NCBI RefSeq assembly: GCF_051991245.1
Contig: NC_135425.1
Span: 14,305,598-14,369,597 of the forward strand
From: Festucalex cinctus
Taxonomy: Eukaryota; Chordata; Actinopteri; Syngnathiformes; Syngnathidae
Direction: 5' to 3'
DNA: 64,000 nucleotides
In this document: one piece after another, positions 11,061-25,100 of the stretch
Position numbering within the stretch: the first letter of the stretch is position 1
Layout: each line of letters opens with the position of its first letter
The notes under the pieces: generated by a model
Told to the model about the DNA's origin: nothing
Seen by the model: the letters and a program-made list of their open reading frames with translations, nothing else
Databases searched by the model: none
Position numbers and translations under genes: made by a program

Positions 11061-14000
11061 ATGGCGGACTTCATTGCGGAGTTATTCAACTTGTATGACG
11101 ACGAACAGAAGCCCACTACGAGCAAGAAGCTGCCAACCTCGGTCGCTCTAGAAACAGGGTAAAATACCAACTTTGTGCTACCGTATTTTCACTATTTTTT
11201 ATTTTTTTTAAGACGAGAAGGAGCGTGACTCAAGAAGCTAGCCTCACATGCGCTGTAAAGTCCCCATAATGGCTAGCTAGCTACTATTGACGTCATAATT
11301 TAACATTTACTCAAACCACTGCAGTTGAAGTTGTCAAAATTGTCTCTTTCTCAGGCAAGCAGAAGGTTCAAATAATGACAACGATGCTGCTCCGGCTGCC
11401 AAGACCAAGAGGGAGTCACCGGACAGTGACGGTGGAGAGGATCTGGGCTTCGCGAAGAAACCTCGCCTCGACCCGGTCTCTGCCAATGACCTAAAGTGAG
11501 TGTTTAATTGATAACGAAGATGTAGTTATGTCATTAATTGTAGTACACTCTCCTTCAGGGTGCTTAGAATACAGGCAACATAAGCTGTTTACGAGGGTTA
11601 GCACCAAGACCCACTGTGAATTGTTGACATGGTCCTTCTCCCCTAAAATATTTACAGTAATTAAACTTTTAATATAACCAGAACTATGACACCCAAACAA
11701 TGTAATATAATTATTCCCCTTTCTGTACCGTGTGGTTATGGTAGGATTTGAAAAGACTAGTTGACAAGTCAACTTTGCTAGTCTGATTTGACGTTTAGAT
11801 CTTAAAAGCCAGTCCTGTGTTTTTGGCATCTTGTCTTCTATTCGGCCAATTAAGAGGACTTGTTACTCACCGGTCTGCTGCCGTCCCTGGGTTAAAACAC
11901 TTTGCGGAGCATTGAAATGTGAAGCCAGCAAGGCAATGATCATTTAATAGTTATTTTTTTATGTTTTACTTCAGTCTTGCAGAATTTATGCCCCAAGTCA
12001 AAGTGGAGCCAGTGGAGACGGCGGAAGGGTGCTCACATGAGGCAAGTAATGCAATTCTAGAGGATTTATTGCCTTGAATTTGTTAACATTTTTTTTTTCT
12101 GTACCCTGACAGGTCGCTCTGCCTGCCAGTGATGAATATAAACCTCTCAAACCTCGAGCCGGAAATGCTGCAAAGGTATATTTAGTTACATTTGTTTAAA
12201 AGCACATGCTCCCATAGGAAATTATGGAAATGGGCTATGTTTTAAGTGTCAAAAATAAACAAACCACTCATTAAAGAAAAACATCAAAAGCAAAACGCTA
12301 AGTTACGTGTGTGAGTTGGGTGTACATGGCGCAACCTAATGTGCATCTATTAAAAGTCCTTTTGAGGCTCCTACTTTTGGAATAAAGCATCCCAAAAATA
12401 AGCCAAAGTAAAAGTGTATCTTTTGATTCTGGTGAAATTCCAAGCTGTCAAGATTCCACTGTATTCTGATGAATTTTTGTTTTTTTGTCTCAACAGGAAT
12501 ATCCTTTCATTCTGGACCCCTTTCAGCAGGAGGCCATTTTGTGCATCGACAACAACCAGTCTGTGCTCGTCTCTGCGCACACCTCAGCCGGCAAAACCGT
12601 CTGCGCCGAGTGAGGACCTCAGATCATTCTCAGTTTACTAAAAACACCGATTTGCTATGGCGCTACTTATTCACTATCTCCTCCTTGTAGATATGCCATC
12701 GCGCTGGCCCTGCGCGAGAAGCAGCGTGTCATCTTCACCAGCCCGATTAAAGCGCTGTCCAATCAGAAGTATCGGGAGATGTACGAGGAGTTTCAAGACG
12801 TGGGCCTGATGACTGGAGATGTCACCATCAACCCCACCGCCTCTTGCCTTGTCATGACGACTGAGGTGGGTCACCATAATCCCTCTTGCATTCGAAACAG
12901 CAGTAACATTATGATTTCTTCCTTTTTTTTTTTTCTTTTTTTTTTTCATCTCTGAGACTTCTGGTTGATTAAATGTGTCCTAGGTCATAATGACCAAGCA
13001 ATTATGTTATTTGACACTATATGTGAAGCATCATGCTCCGGGAAATTAATGCTGGTACTGTGTCAAATTGACCCACAACCAGCAAAAAATTTTCCTAGGT
13101 CAATTTGACCTATATGAGTGGCTTCCACTATGGCCTGGGTCAAAATGACCCAAGAACAGCAATGTTCCTGGGTCAATATGACCCGGGGCATGTTTAGTGA
13201 AACTTTTCCATATCAAATTGACCCATATGACCACAATGCCTTGTTTCAGACTTATTCCAGGACTAGCAGCACTTTCCTGGGTCAATTTGACCAATAAGGA
13301 GCATTCCACTTTGACCTGTGTCAATTTGACCGAGGGCATGTTGAATTTTCATTGTTTCATCATATTTTTCCTGGCAGATCCTGAGGAGCATGCTGTACCG
13401 CGGCTCGGAGATCATGAGGGAAGTGGCGTGGGTCGTCTTTGACGAGATCCACTACATGAGAGACGCCGGTCGGTGTAAAGAAAAGCCTTGATTGGGTGTG
13501 ATTTTTAAGAGTTGGTCTCACTCCCATTCTTTTATTATTAGAACGTGGCGTGGTGTGGGAGGAAACCATCATTCTGCTTCCCGACAATGTGCATTACGTC
13601 TTCCTGTCAGCCACCATCCCCAACGCCAGGCAGTTTGCCGAGTGGATATGTCACCTTCATAAGCAGGTACTATTGTTCTACATTTGTGATCTTTTAAACC
13701 TGTATACAGCTCAGCGGACGCGACCTGTCAACTTACAAAGTTGTGTTGGCACCTTTCTCGCAGCCATGCCATGTGATCTACACAGACTACAGACCCACAC
13801 CGCTGCAACATTATGTTTTCCCAGCAGGAGGCGATGGACTCCATCTTGTGGTGGATGAGAATGTAAGAGACAGCACATTTTTATTTGTGATATTTTTTTT
13901 TTTTTTTGCGTAACAAAAAGATAATTTATATTAGTTTGTTTGTCATTCATTACCACTTTATCCCATTTTTATTTTATTATAATATTCTATTTATTATTTA

Positions 14001-16111
14001 TGTATCTTTTTTCCATTTATTTGACACATTACTGAAGGTAAATTTTATCTATTCATAAATTACATTTTGTATTCATATAAATTATACAGCACATCTTCAC
14101 TCCATTTTTTTAATCAAAATATCAATGCACTATTTTTTTCTTACTTCAGTTTATTTATTTTTTTTATTAGGTTGATTTATAGTACCGTTACTCTGGTTTT
14201 TTTTTTTTTAACAGTACTTAAAGTTCCCTGTTTTTGCCCCATTTTAACTATTTATCCATTTATAATTTTTAAAATGTAATTTTTGCACTACAGTTTTTGG
14301 ATATAATACCTGCAGTTTGTTGTACCCCATTTTGTATGTTTCTTTTGCAATGTCATTGGTTTCTCATTTTATTTTGTATTTGTATTTCACAATTTTCATC
14401 TCTTTCATCATAGTCATTCAACCATTTTGTTTTGCATCAGGGAGACTTCAGGGAAGACAACTTCAACACAGCCATGCAGGTTTTGAGAGACGCCGGGGAT
14501 TCTGGGTGCAGCAATTCATGTGGCAAGTGGGACCCAAAAGGACGCAAAGGGGGAACAAAAGGTGAGTGGAGGGTCAGTAATGACACCATTTGAATCCAAT
14601 TAGACTTTGAAACGAATTTGGCATCCTCAGGTCCATCCAGCGTGTTCAAGATCGTGAAGATGATTATGGAGAGGAACTTCCAGCCTGTCATCATCTTTAG
14701 CTTCAGCAAGAAAGAATGTGAGGCATATGCTCTGCAGGTGGCCAAGCTGGATTTCAACAAGGGTATGGCTCCTTCGTGTTCCACTAAAATAACATTACTT
14801 CACAAGATACTTTCTAATGATGAAATCATACTGTCTTTTAACATATCACGGGGGTAAAAAAGCCACACTCGTAAAAGTCCTCACGTGGGAAAAAACTTCC
14901 CGGCAGTGTCCCTGGATCCTCGTTGACTACTCTGCCAAAGATGTATTACAATGCACCAAAGGATGCTTTTTTCAGTTTTATGATGTTGTGAGAACAAACA
15001 AGATTTGCCAGGAAATAAAAACATGATACAGGAGGTCTCAAGATTTTATTGGACTAAAGACAATCGACTTGACCGGAGAAAGTACAACTACAGTTGGGGG
15101 GGTGGTCCTCTGTTTACTGACATAAAACGTTTTAAGGTTTATGAACAGGGCACAATGAACTCGTTTGCCCAGCAGTGGAAGGAGTTGTTATGCGGCACAA
15201 GAAGGGGAGCTCAGTTTCTATTAGAGGTGTGAATTGCCTAGTACCTGACGATTCGATCCGTATCACGATTCATAGGTCACGATTCGATTCGATACCGATT
15301 AATCCCGATATGAATTTACAAGTCGATTGTTACGATTTTTTTTTTTTTACTCAATTTAGAAAATACCATTCAGTAAACTTGTACATGTACACTAAGATTT
15401 GTATGAAAATGTATTATTTATTGATCTCAAACTTCAGTGTTATAACTGTGAGCCACTATATTTAACAAACAGGTTGTAACCTTTTTCATGTTAGAACAGC
15501 ATTGAAATAAAATATTAAGGCTTAATGTTCCATTAATATAACATTCTTCCATGCTTAAGGTGTGAAAGTTAGACGTTTTGTTGAATATTTTTTCATCAAA
15601 AATGGATGTTAAAAAATCGATTCGGCTGCCTATTGAATCGATTCGAGAATTGCGTGCTGTAGTATCGCGATATATTGCCGAAACGATTTTTTTTTTAACA
15701 CCCCTAGTTTCTATCGTACAGTACTTGCTATTTTCCTGTTTTCTTAGTGTTTTTCATAGAGAGATAAATCTCTCGTATCTTTTCCCTTATGACAACTACA
15801 TTTTTCAAGGGGGGGAAAATGACTTTTGTTTTTAAACCTGCCTGGGATGGATGTGATCATTAACAGATCATAGCATTTGATTGATACCTGGGGACTGGGT
15901 GTTTTTATTGGTTGGGCCGATTTTTACATGATGACGCCGTCATGTTGCTTCACCACATTGACTAGACTGGAGTTATTTTGTCACGATTAACGTGAAGAAG
16001 TTTTAACTGTCTTTTAAATTTTATTTTTTATACAATAAAGTGTTATTTTTCTTTCTTAATCCCTGAAAAATTTAACGAGTTTAGAATGAATTAATGGCAA
16101 GTCATAATACA

Positions 16112-16184
<73 letters not shown>

Positions 16185-19100
16185 TTTTTATTTTTTTCCT
16201 CATTGCAGAAGAAGAGAAGCGCCTTGTGGAGGAAGTGTTCAACAACGCAGTGGACTGCCTGTCAGACGAGGACAAAAAGCTTCCTCAGGTACTAATCAAC
16301 TTAAAATGGCATCACATGATGCTATTGTAAAAACAAAATGGTGTCGGTCAGGTGGAGCATGTGCTGCCGCTGTTAAAGAGAGGCATCGGCATCCATCATG
16401 GCGGTCTTCTGCCCATCCTAAAGGAGACCATCGAAATCCTCTTCTCGGAAGGCCTGATCAAGGTACTGATAATTGTTGCACTCGTGATGGGGATTATTGG
16501 ATTCACATCGTTTCGTCTCGCCATTCCAGGCCCTGTTTGCCACCGAGACGTTCGCCATGGGCATCAACATGCCGGCGCGCACCGTGCTTTTCACCAGCGC
16601 CCGCAAGTTTGATGGCAAGAATCACCGCTTTGTAAGAACGCACACATTCTGTAAACCTGGGATTGGCAAAGTATGGCCTCTACTGTTTTTTAATCCGGCC
16701 CAGCAGGCATTTACATTACTCGCCTCATCTTTGTTTATTGAGCACTTGAAAAATATCTGTGAAACTACGTCAATTAAAATACAATGAAAATAACAAACTA
16801 ATGAAAAGAACAGTAAAACAAATAATGACAAATACCGTAAATTAAGATTTAATTTACAGTAATGTATATACACCTTTTTAAAACATTAGCAAGTGTCCTG
16901 TGATATTTTTCAAAAAATATTTAAACTGTGTTTCTTTATTCATTTGGGGTTTGATTGTAAATATGAAAGATTTACATGAGTTGTAAGAGTTGTAGATAAT
17001 TGGTTAATCAATTGTAAATACATTGGACTCCGCACATTTGTAATATAGCTCTTGTGGATTCACCTATTTTTTTCCCTTTATTTATTTTATTTCATGTATT
17101 TATTTATTTATTGGTCAATCTCCCATCTTTTGTGTAAAATGCATTTTGGATGTTTGTCCTGTTGTTAAAAATCAGTGTTTATTTTAAAATGAGCAATTTT
17201 ACATAAAGGGTAGTAAATTGTAAATTAGTCAAATAAGATGTTCTACAAATTTGTTAATTATAATTTAATGCTGAACAATTCCAGAAATTGCATGAATTGT
17301 TTTATATGTTTAATAGACGTTTACTAGAAAGTTTTTTTTATTCTACAATTGGTGCATTAGAATTAGAAAACAGTTTTAAGAACAAACTGATTAGACGAGT
17401 AAAATGAATTCATTTTTGTTTTATTTTTTATTTTATTTTATTTTATTTTATTTTACACCTCACTTACCCATCTGTCCCTTTTCAAAAGTTTAATCAGGCC
17501 AATTTGGCCTCCCCTGCTAAAGTCCTATGATAAGCGAGCTATGTGAACTCAGGATGTGATCCACTCATCTAACCCATAAACACAACAGCCTCTTCAAAAG
17601 GCCTTTATAAGGTCGGGAATATCTGCTGCGCCACTCACCATATACAGAGCCACGTGTTTATCACAACACGTGCACACACGCGCACAAACAGCCCAATATG
17701 ACACAGATACACACAAGCTAGAAGGGAAAAGAATTGAGATGAGATCTGCCTTCCAAGAAGTTCATCTGGAACATCTGGTGCTGCTCAACGCTGCCAAAGC
17801 TCCACGCAGGCACTTATATTAACACACACAATCATTCTTACAGGGTTTTGCAGCATCATGAGCGACCCGTCACATGCCTGACAGGAACAGCAACACAAAA
17901 ACATTCTTTATACTGCCATGCTTTTCGAAAATGGATCCGTTATACATAATACATATTAAATAGCAATTTTGTTTGATTATTGTATTGCCTTTTTTCGTCA
18001 ATGTTATATTCTGCTCCTTGATAGAGGAAAACTGCCAAATGCTACGGTACAGTTTGTACAACTTTTTTACCGACTGCTCCATCTATTGGATCTGGTGGGT
18101 CAATGCGTTGATCGTCCCCAATGCAAGTAGACCGTAACAACAAAATTGTATGTATTACAGTGAACTTCCGTTTATTGTGTGGATACTGTATGTTCCATAC
18201 TCACCCAGGTGATAATCTCCAATATAAAGAGAGTTATTAAAAAAATAAAATAAAAATCTGCGCTGTAGCAGTTGCATGGATGATGAAACGGCTATATTAT
18301 TTTTTTTATTATTTTTTTTATTTTATTTTTTTTAGAATTTGACTGTTTTTGTCTAATATTAGCACCAAACAGGTAGAAACAAAACCTCTCTCCTCACATG
18401 TATGCGTGGGTTGTCTGTGTCCATGTTGTCTGTAGATTACCTCAGGCGAGTACATCCAGATGTCAGGGCGGGCGGGCAGGAGAGGAATGGACGACAGAGG
18501 CATCGTTATCTTCATGGTGGACGAGAAGATGAGTCCGTCTGTGGGCAAACAGCTTCTTAAGGTAGTATGGGGACTGAAAAAAATATATACTGTAAATAAA
18601 TCCAAATTAATATAGGGAATAAATGTAATAACAATATATGTATTTGTTGGGACTGGTGACGATTTTTAATTTACAATGAATAAAATGGCCTGCAGTGTAC
18701 AAGTTGCTTCAAGTTCCAAATAATGATTGCTCTAATTTTGAAAAGAAAAATATGTAGTAGTGTTCCTGTCACCAACGTCCAACATGAAACACTAATGCCA
18801 CCCAGTGGTACTGATGGTGACTATGGGCATCACGCAGGGCTCAGCAGACCCGCTGAACAGCGCCTTTCACTTGACGTACAACATGGTGCTCAACCTGCTG
18901 CGCGTGGAGGAGATCAACCCAGAGTATATGCTGGAGAAATCCTTCTACCAGTTCCAGCACTACCGAGCGCTGCCCAGCGTCGTCGAGAGTAAGCTTGTCG
19001 GCCGCCTCCGTCAGGTTGTACGTCAGGCGGGGACGCTTCTCAAAATGGCTGCCGTTTCCCCGCGCAGGAATTAAGAAGCTGGCGAAGGAGTACCACGCCA

Positions 19101-22100
19101 TCGAGATCCCCAACGAGGAGAGCGGGTTCACCTACTTCAAGATTCGCCAGCAGCTGGCCAAGCTGGGAAATGAAATCCAGGAGTTCATCCACAAGCCCAA
19201 ATACTGCTTGCCCTTCCTGCAGCCAGGACGCCTCGTCAAGGTTGCTACTTCCTCCGTGTGACGTGCTAATGCTAACTGCTCTCTCAGCATATCAATGTCT
19301 CACACACACTCTCACACATTCTTTCCTATGCACTGTCTGACACTCACACTGTCTCTTTCAGCTTTCACCACACACCCAATATCTCTCATATACTTGCACA
19401 GTCACTTGTTAATGCTCTCTCACACAACTTTTTAACCCCTTCTTCCCACAATCACTTGTACACATACTCTTTTCTCATGTTGTTTCTCATTACCACTTTC
19501 TCTCTGTCCCTCACACTCTCGCTCACTCTCACACATACTTTGCCACTCACTCATTAACTTGCTGTCTTGCTAATACTTTCTCTCACACATTGTCTCACTA
19601 ACTCAATGTCTCACTCATTCAGTAACTCACACCACACACTCAATATCTCTTACACTTGCGCAGTCACTTGTTAATGCTATCACACCTCTTTCTCACATTC
19701 ACTCTCATACACTTTTTCACTCCTTCCCACAATCATTTGTACACACACTCTTTACTCATGTTGTTTCTCATTACCACTTTCTCTCTGTCCCTCACACTCA
19801 CTCACACATACTTTGTCATTCACTCATTAATTTGCTATCTTGCTAATGCTTTCTCTCACTCTTTCTCACTAACCCACTGTCTCACTCACTCAGTAACTCA
19901 AACCACGCACTCTTTTTACACTTGCCCATTGCTTATACTCACTTTCTCATTCTGTTCCTCTCACAATTTTTCCTTTTTTCCCCTCTCTCATGGACTCACT
20001 CGAATGCTCTCGCACTCAAACTCTGTCACACTGTTTCTGACACACTAACACATATTCACACGCTCTTACTATTTCACTTTTCTCACACTTTTTATCTTTC
20101 CCTCTCACACATGTTCTCTCATATCACAGACACACACACGCTCTCTCTCTTTCTCTCACTTTCTTTTTGACAGACTCACTCTTTCTCTATCATACACTTT
20201 CATCATTTCCTCTCTCACAATTTCACTAACTCACGCACTTGCACACTGTTTCTTGTTTCTCCCACACATGCTCTCCATCTCATACTCTCACTCTCTCACA
20301 CTCATTCTTTGCAGCACACTTTCACTCACTCTCGATGTTTGACTCCCAGGTGAAAAATGAAGACGCAGACTTTGGCTGGGGTGTCGTCGTCAACTTCTCC
20401 AAGAAGTCAAACGTAAAGGTGAGGCGGCCCCTAATTTTCTGTCGAGTTGCGCTCACGCATTTTCCCCTGCTCGCAGGTCAGCACGGACGCCGAGCCGCTC
20501 TTTGTGGCCGAGGTTCTGCTGCACTGCAGCAAGGACAGCGTCAAGGAGGCGGCCACTGAGGCTGCCAAACCCGCTGCGCAGGGTGAGACCGGAGAGATGC
20601 AGGTATTATATGACGATATTTACAGATTTTATTTGTGATGTTGTCCATTTATCTTATTGGTTAAAGGTGTGGTTTTTATTTACTAAAAAGAGGCACGTTG
20701 CTCATGTGGTTAGCACATTCAAAATGGTTCCATGTCAAACTTTTGCTCTCTTCCTGTATTGATTAGTTTATGTAACAGTCATCTGTCTTGACGTCCGTGG
20801 CCCCTGTGCTTGCCGGCAGCCGAGAAATCCATTACGCCTCCCATTACTGCCCCGCATAACCTTGTTACAACCAATAGAGGATTGATTTAACACAATTGAA
20901 AAATGAATCCGCCATGCCCGAATGGATTCTAGGTGGTCCCCGTGATGCTCCACCTGCTGACAGCAATCAGCTCTGTGCGTCTTTACATCCCCAAAGACTT
21001 GAGACCCTTTGACAACCGTCAGCTTATGCTCAAGTCCATCCAGGTATCAATCAATACACCCCTCAAAACTTGTCAATAAAAAAAATCGATTTGTTGAAAT
21101 CGCTTCACCGTCTCAAAATCTTACCGTTTGAAACGCAGGAAGTGCAGAAGCGCTTCCCAGACGGCGTCCCCCTCCTGGACCCCGTGGATGACATGGGCAT
21201 CAAGGATGCAGGGCTGAAGAAGGTGATCCAGAAGGTGGAGGCTTTCGAGCACCGAATGTACTCGCACCCGCTGCACAGCGACCCCAACCTGGAGGCCGTC
21301 TACTCGCTGTGCGAAAAGAAAGCTCTGGTGAAGCAACTTTTTAAAATGTGTTAAAGTCATCTCAAGATGGCAAACACTGTTTTCCTTCAGTTTTATTTTT
21401 CTGTGACTAAATAAAACCAGTCAAATATTTACACATGTTGCACATTTAGTACCGTAATTGTAAAAAAAAAAAAAAATTAAATAAAACTACATAATTTGTT
21501 TAAATAGTGCCACATTTATGTATTTGCAAAGTATGCAATGCAGTGTAGTATTTGCAAAAACTATTTTGAAAAAATTGGACTGCACAAAGGATTCTAAAAA
21601 AATACATTTGCAAGATTTTTTTTATTTTTATTTAATCAAATATGAAAAATAGATCAATTTTATTGTTTAATTATGGAATAAAAATGTACATAAATGTTTC
21701 CAAATTGTCACAAATAACCAAAATATGCAGTCCGCAAATTTACTAAAATGCATTAATTCACAGAGGAAAATAAGCAACTTATAAGTGTCTAAAGGTGTTT
21801 TTTGTTTTTTTTTACAAATTCACACAATATGAACAAATACGAAAACAATACAATATATTTTTTTTACACAATTAACTAAATGTGCAAAAATGCAAGTTAT
21901 GTAACCAATGTCTTGCAAATTGGCATTTACAAAAAAAGCAAATTTAGCAAGTTTTTAAAAATGTCTTGAAATCAATTACAAAAAAGGTTCATTTTTTAAC
22001 ATTAGAGAAAAAATTTGAGAATTATGCATAAAAATGAAACCTTAAGTCTTCATACAAATTTACACTACGTATTTGAACATCTTTCTGTATGCATTTGTCA

Positions 22101-25100
22101 AACATTTTATTAAATTAAAAAAAAGTTAAATAAAAACTACAAATAGTTTAACACATTTTCTCACATTGTAACACATTTGCACTAAGCTTGAAAATCTCAA
22201 TTTATTTAAACAAAATATTTACAATTAAATATACAATTGTAACAAATGCACACAATTTATTGTAATACATTTACACAATTTGAATTCACGTAATCAAAAA
22301 TGTTCTTGAAGCCCACACCGGAGGCCTTCTCAAAAAATAGCAAGCACTTGCGCTTTCTTTTCCATATGAACTTAAATGGCCGACCTTTCATTGTCTTTTC
22401 CGCACCAGACCACTCGCCAGCCTTCACACAAATGCAGGAAGAGGCGGAAGTCTGTCTAGTGTATATTCGAAATGAAGTCCACCTCTTAACATTTGCTACT
22501 TTGAAAATTCAGTTGCGAAAGTTACAAATGTTGGGGGGAATATTATGTAAATCTAATAAACATTTATTCCTTTATTTAAATATAATAAAATGTATTGATG
22601 TCACAAGATGGTGGCATAGCGCTTAAAATTGCAAAGATCATAAAGCATCAACACCATGCTTCTAGCCTTTACATAATTCATATTCACTCATATTAGTGAG
22701 TGCAAATAACCACATATATGACTGTATTCACTGTACAACATCTGTATTGGAAGTTCATGAAACAAGCAAAGATAAGCTTGAAAAATGTTAGATTTGTGCG
22801 CGTCTTTCAGATCGCCGCCGACATGCGCACGGCCAAGCGCGAGCTGAAGAAGGCTCGCACGGTGCTGCAGATGGACAAGCTCAAATGCAGGAAGCGAGTG
22901 CTGCGACGCCTCGGCTTCGCCAGCCCGTCGGACGTCATCGAGGTGAAGGGGCGTGTGGCCTGCGAGATCAGCAGGTCAGAAGGCAGGAAAATGGCGGTTG
23001 GCCGTGCTGGGTTCAAACTGCGGCCTTTTTTCTGATGTGTTTTTTTGTAATCGTTTTCGGTGTCCAGCGCTGACGAGTTGCTGCTGACAGAGATGGTGTT
23101 CAACGGCCTATTCAACAACCTGACGGTGGAGCAAGCCACGGCGCTGCTCTCCTGCTTCGTCTTCCAGGAAAATGTACAAAAATGTTCTTCCGATACAATA
23201 ACCCCAATTCGTTACTCTCAAACTCGTTTTTTTGTTTTTTGTTTTGTACTGCAGTCTATTGCTGTTGCTTTCTTGCCCTCCTGTCACTCTCGTGGCACTG
23301 CAACATTTCACTCATTAACTTCATGTTTCCATGCTTTGCATAAAATTGAAAGTCAACAATTTCACGATAGGAAAAACCAAGAATCTATTAATTGAATTGG
23401 TTGCAATTTTGCCAAGGATGCAAAATATTTTTCCATTTATTGATTTATAGTATAAAACAATAAGATGACAATTTTTGCAAGTTTACAAAAATCTGCAAAG
23501 TATCCAAATTAATTTTAAAAATTATTTTAAAAAAATAAATAAAAAATGTAATGCTTATAGAAATTTACAAACTATGGGATTTTGTAAAGATAGTTTATAT
23601 AAAATGTGAACATTTACAACTAAGCATTTTAATTAATCAGCCTTTTTTTTTTTTTATTTAAATACAAATTTTGCGTATACACAAATTTTGCAACTACATA
23701 TAAATACAAAAAAAAAGAAATCTTTCAATTTATCCAAAAAAGTACAAACTTAAAACTTTTCCATTTCGCCAAACATGTATATAAAATATAATTCAAATTT
23801 TTGTTTTAACGTTCATTTTAATCATTTTAAAAAAAAAAACATTGAAATTATTTAAGAATAACACAAACGCTTACTGTTCGTTTTACCGGTATTTTAATCA
23901 GTTTAAAAAATATGTAAATATTTCATGTGAGAATGCAAATTACATTTTTATTAATTAGATATGAAATATCTAAATGTATGCACATTAACACAAGCTGGTA
24001 TGCCATTTTCTAAAACGTGCTGTATATATATATATATTAGGGGTGTGAATTGCCTAGTACCTGACGATTCGATTCGTATCACGATTCACAGGTCACGATT
24101 CGATTCGATACCGATTAATCCCGATACGAATGGTCACGATTCGATACCGATTAATCCCGATACGAATTTATAAGTCGATTGTTGCGATTTTTTTCCATTC
24201 AAATTTAGAAAATACTATCAGTAAATTTGTACATGTACACTGTAAGATTTGTATGAATATATTTATCTAAAACTTGAGGCTTATAACCGTGAGCCACTGT
24301 ACACAAACAGTTTGCAATCTGTTTCACATTTGAACAGCATTAAAATAAAAATATTAAGGCTTAATGTGCCGTTCATATAACATTCTTCCATGCTCAAGGT
24401 GTGAATCCTAAAAAAAAAAAAAACAAAAAAAAAAACGCGCGATATATCCCCGAATCGATTTTTTTTAACACCCCTAATATATATATATATATATATATAT
24501 AAAAGCAAAACTTTACAAATTAACATTTATTTTAATTAATTTTAAATTTTCTTTTGTCAATTTATAAAAAAAAATGTTTGACCAATTTGTAAATTAATTT
24601 CCACAAATTTGCAAATAAAAAGTGTATTTTTGTAAAATTTCTGCTTCACTGTATCAACTTTGGCCTCAAGTAGAATGAGAGAGTGAAGTGTTGCCACATG
24701 TCCTACTTATGAAATGTCAAGTATGTCACTAATCAATTTTCCATTTGTTGATCCAGGCCAGCGAGCTGCCAAAACTGACGGAGCAGCTAGCCGCCCCCCT
24801 CAGACAAATGCAGGTACGATCCCATCCTGGAATGAGCCCACCCCATCTGCCCACTTGGCGACGGGGCACTCACTCACACTTGCGTTTGCGGCGCTTCTCA
24901 GGAGTGCGCCAAGCGTATCGCCAAGGTGTCGGCGGACGCCAAGCTGGAGGTGGATGAGGACTCCTACCTGGGCCAGTTCAAGCCTCACCTCATGGACGTG
25001 GTCTACGCGTGGGCCAACGGCGCCTCCTTCGCGCACATCTGCAAGATGACTGACGTCTTTGAAGGCAATGACGCACGCACGCGCTCTGCTCGTCGTGGTC

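Noticed and set aside
13461..13541. Use of the stronger-looking gtgtaa donor after MTREX exon 7
   Set aside because: It would add four bases and break the frame; gtcggt at 13469 gives MRDAERGVVW, matching the family.
19656..20170. Plus-strand open frames in MTREX intron 17
   Set aside because: Low-complexity CTCACA tract; composition alone keeps the frame open.
22300..22626. 108-codon open frame upstream of MTREX exon 22
   Set aside because: No recognisable domain, lies in an intron, no splice logic.
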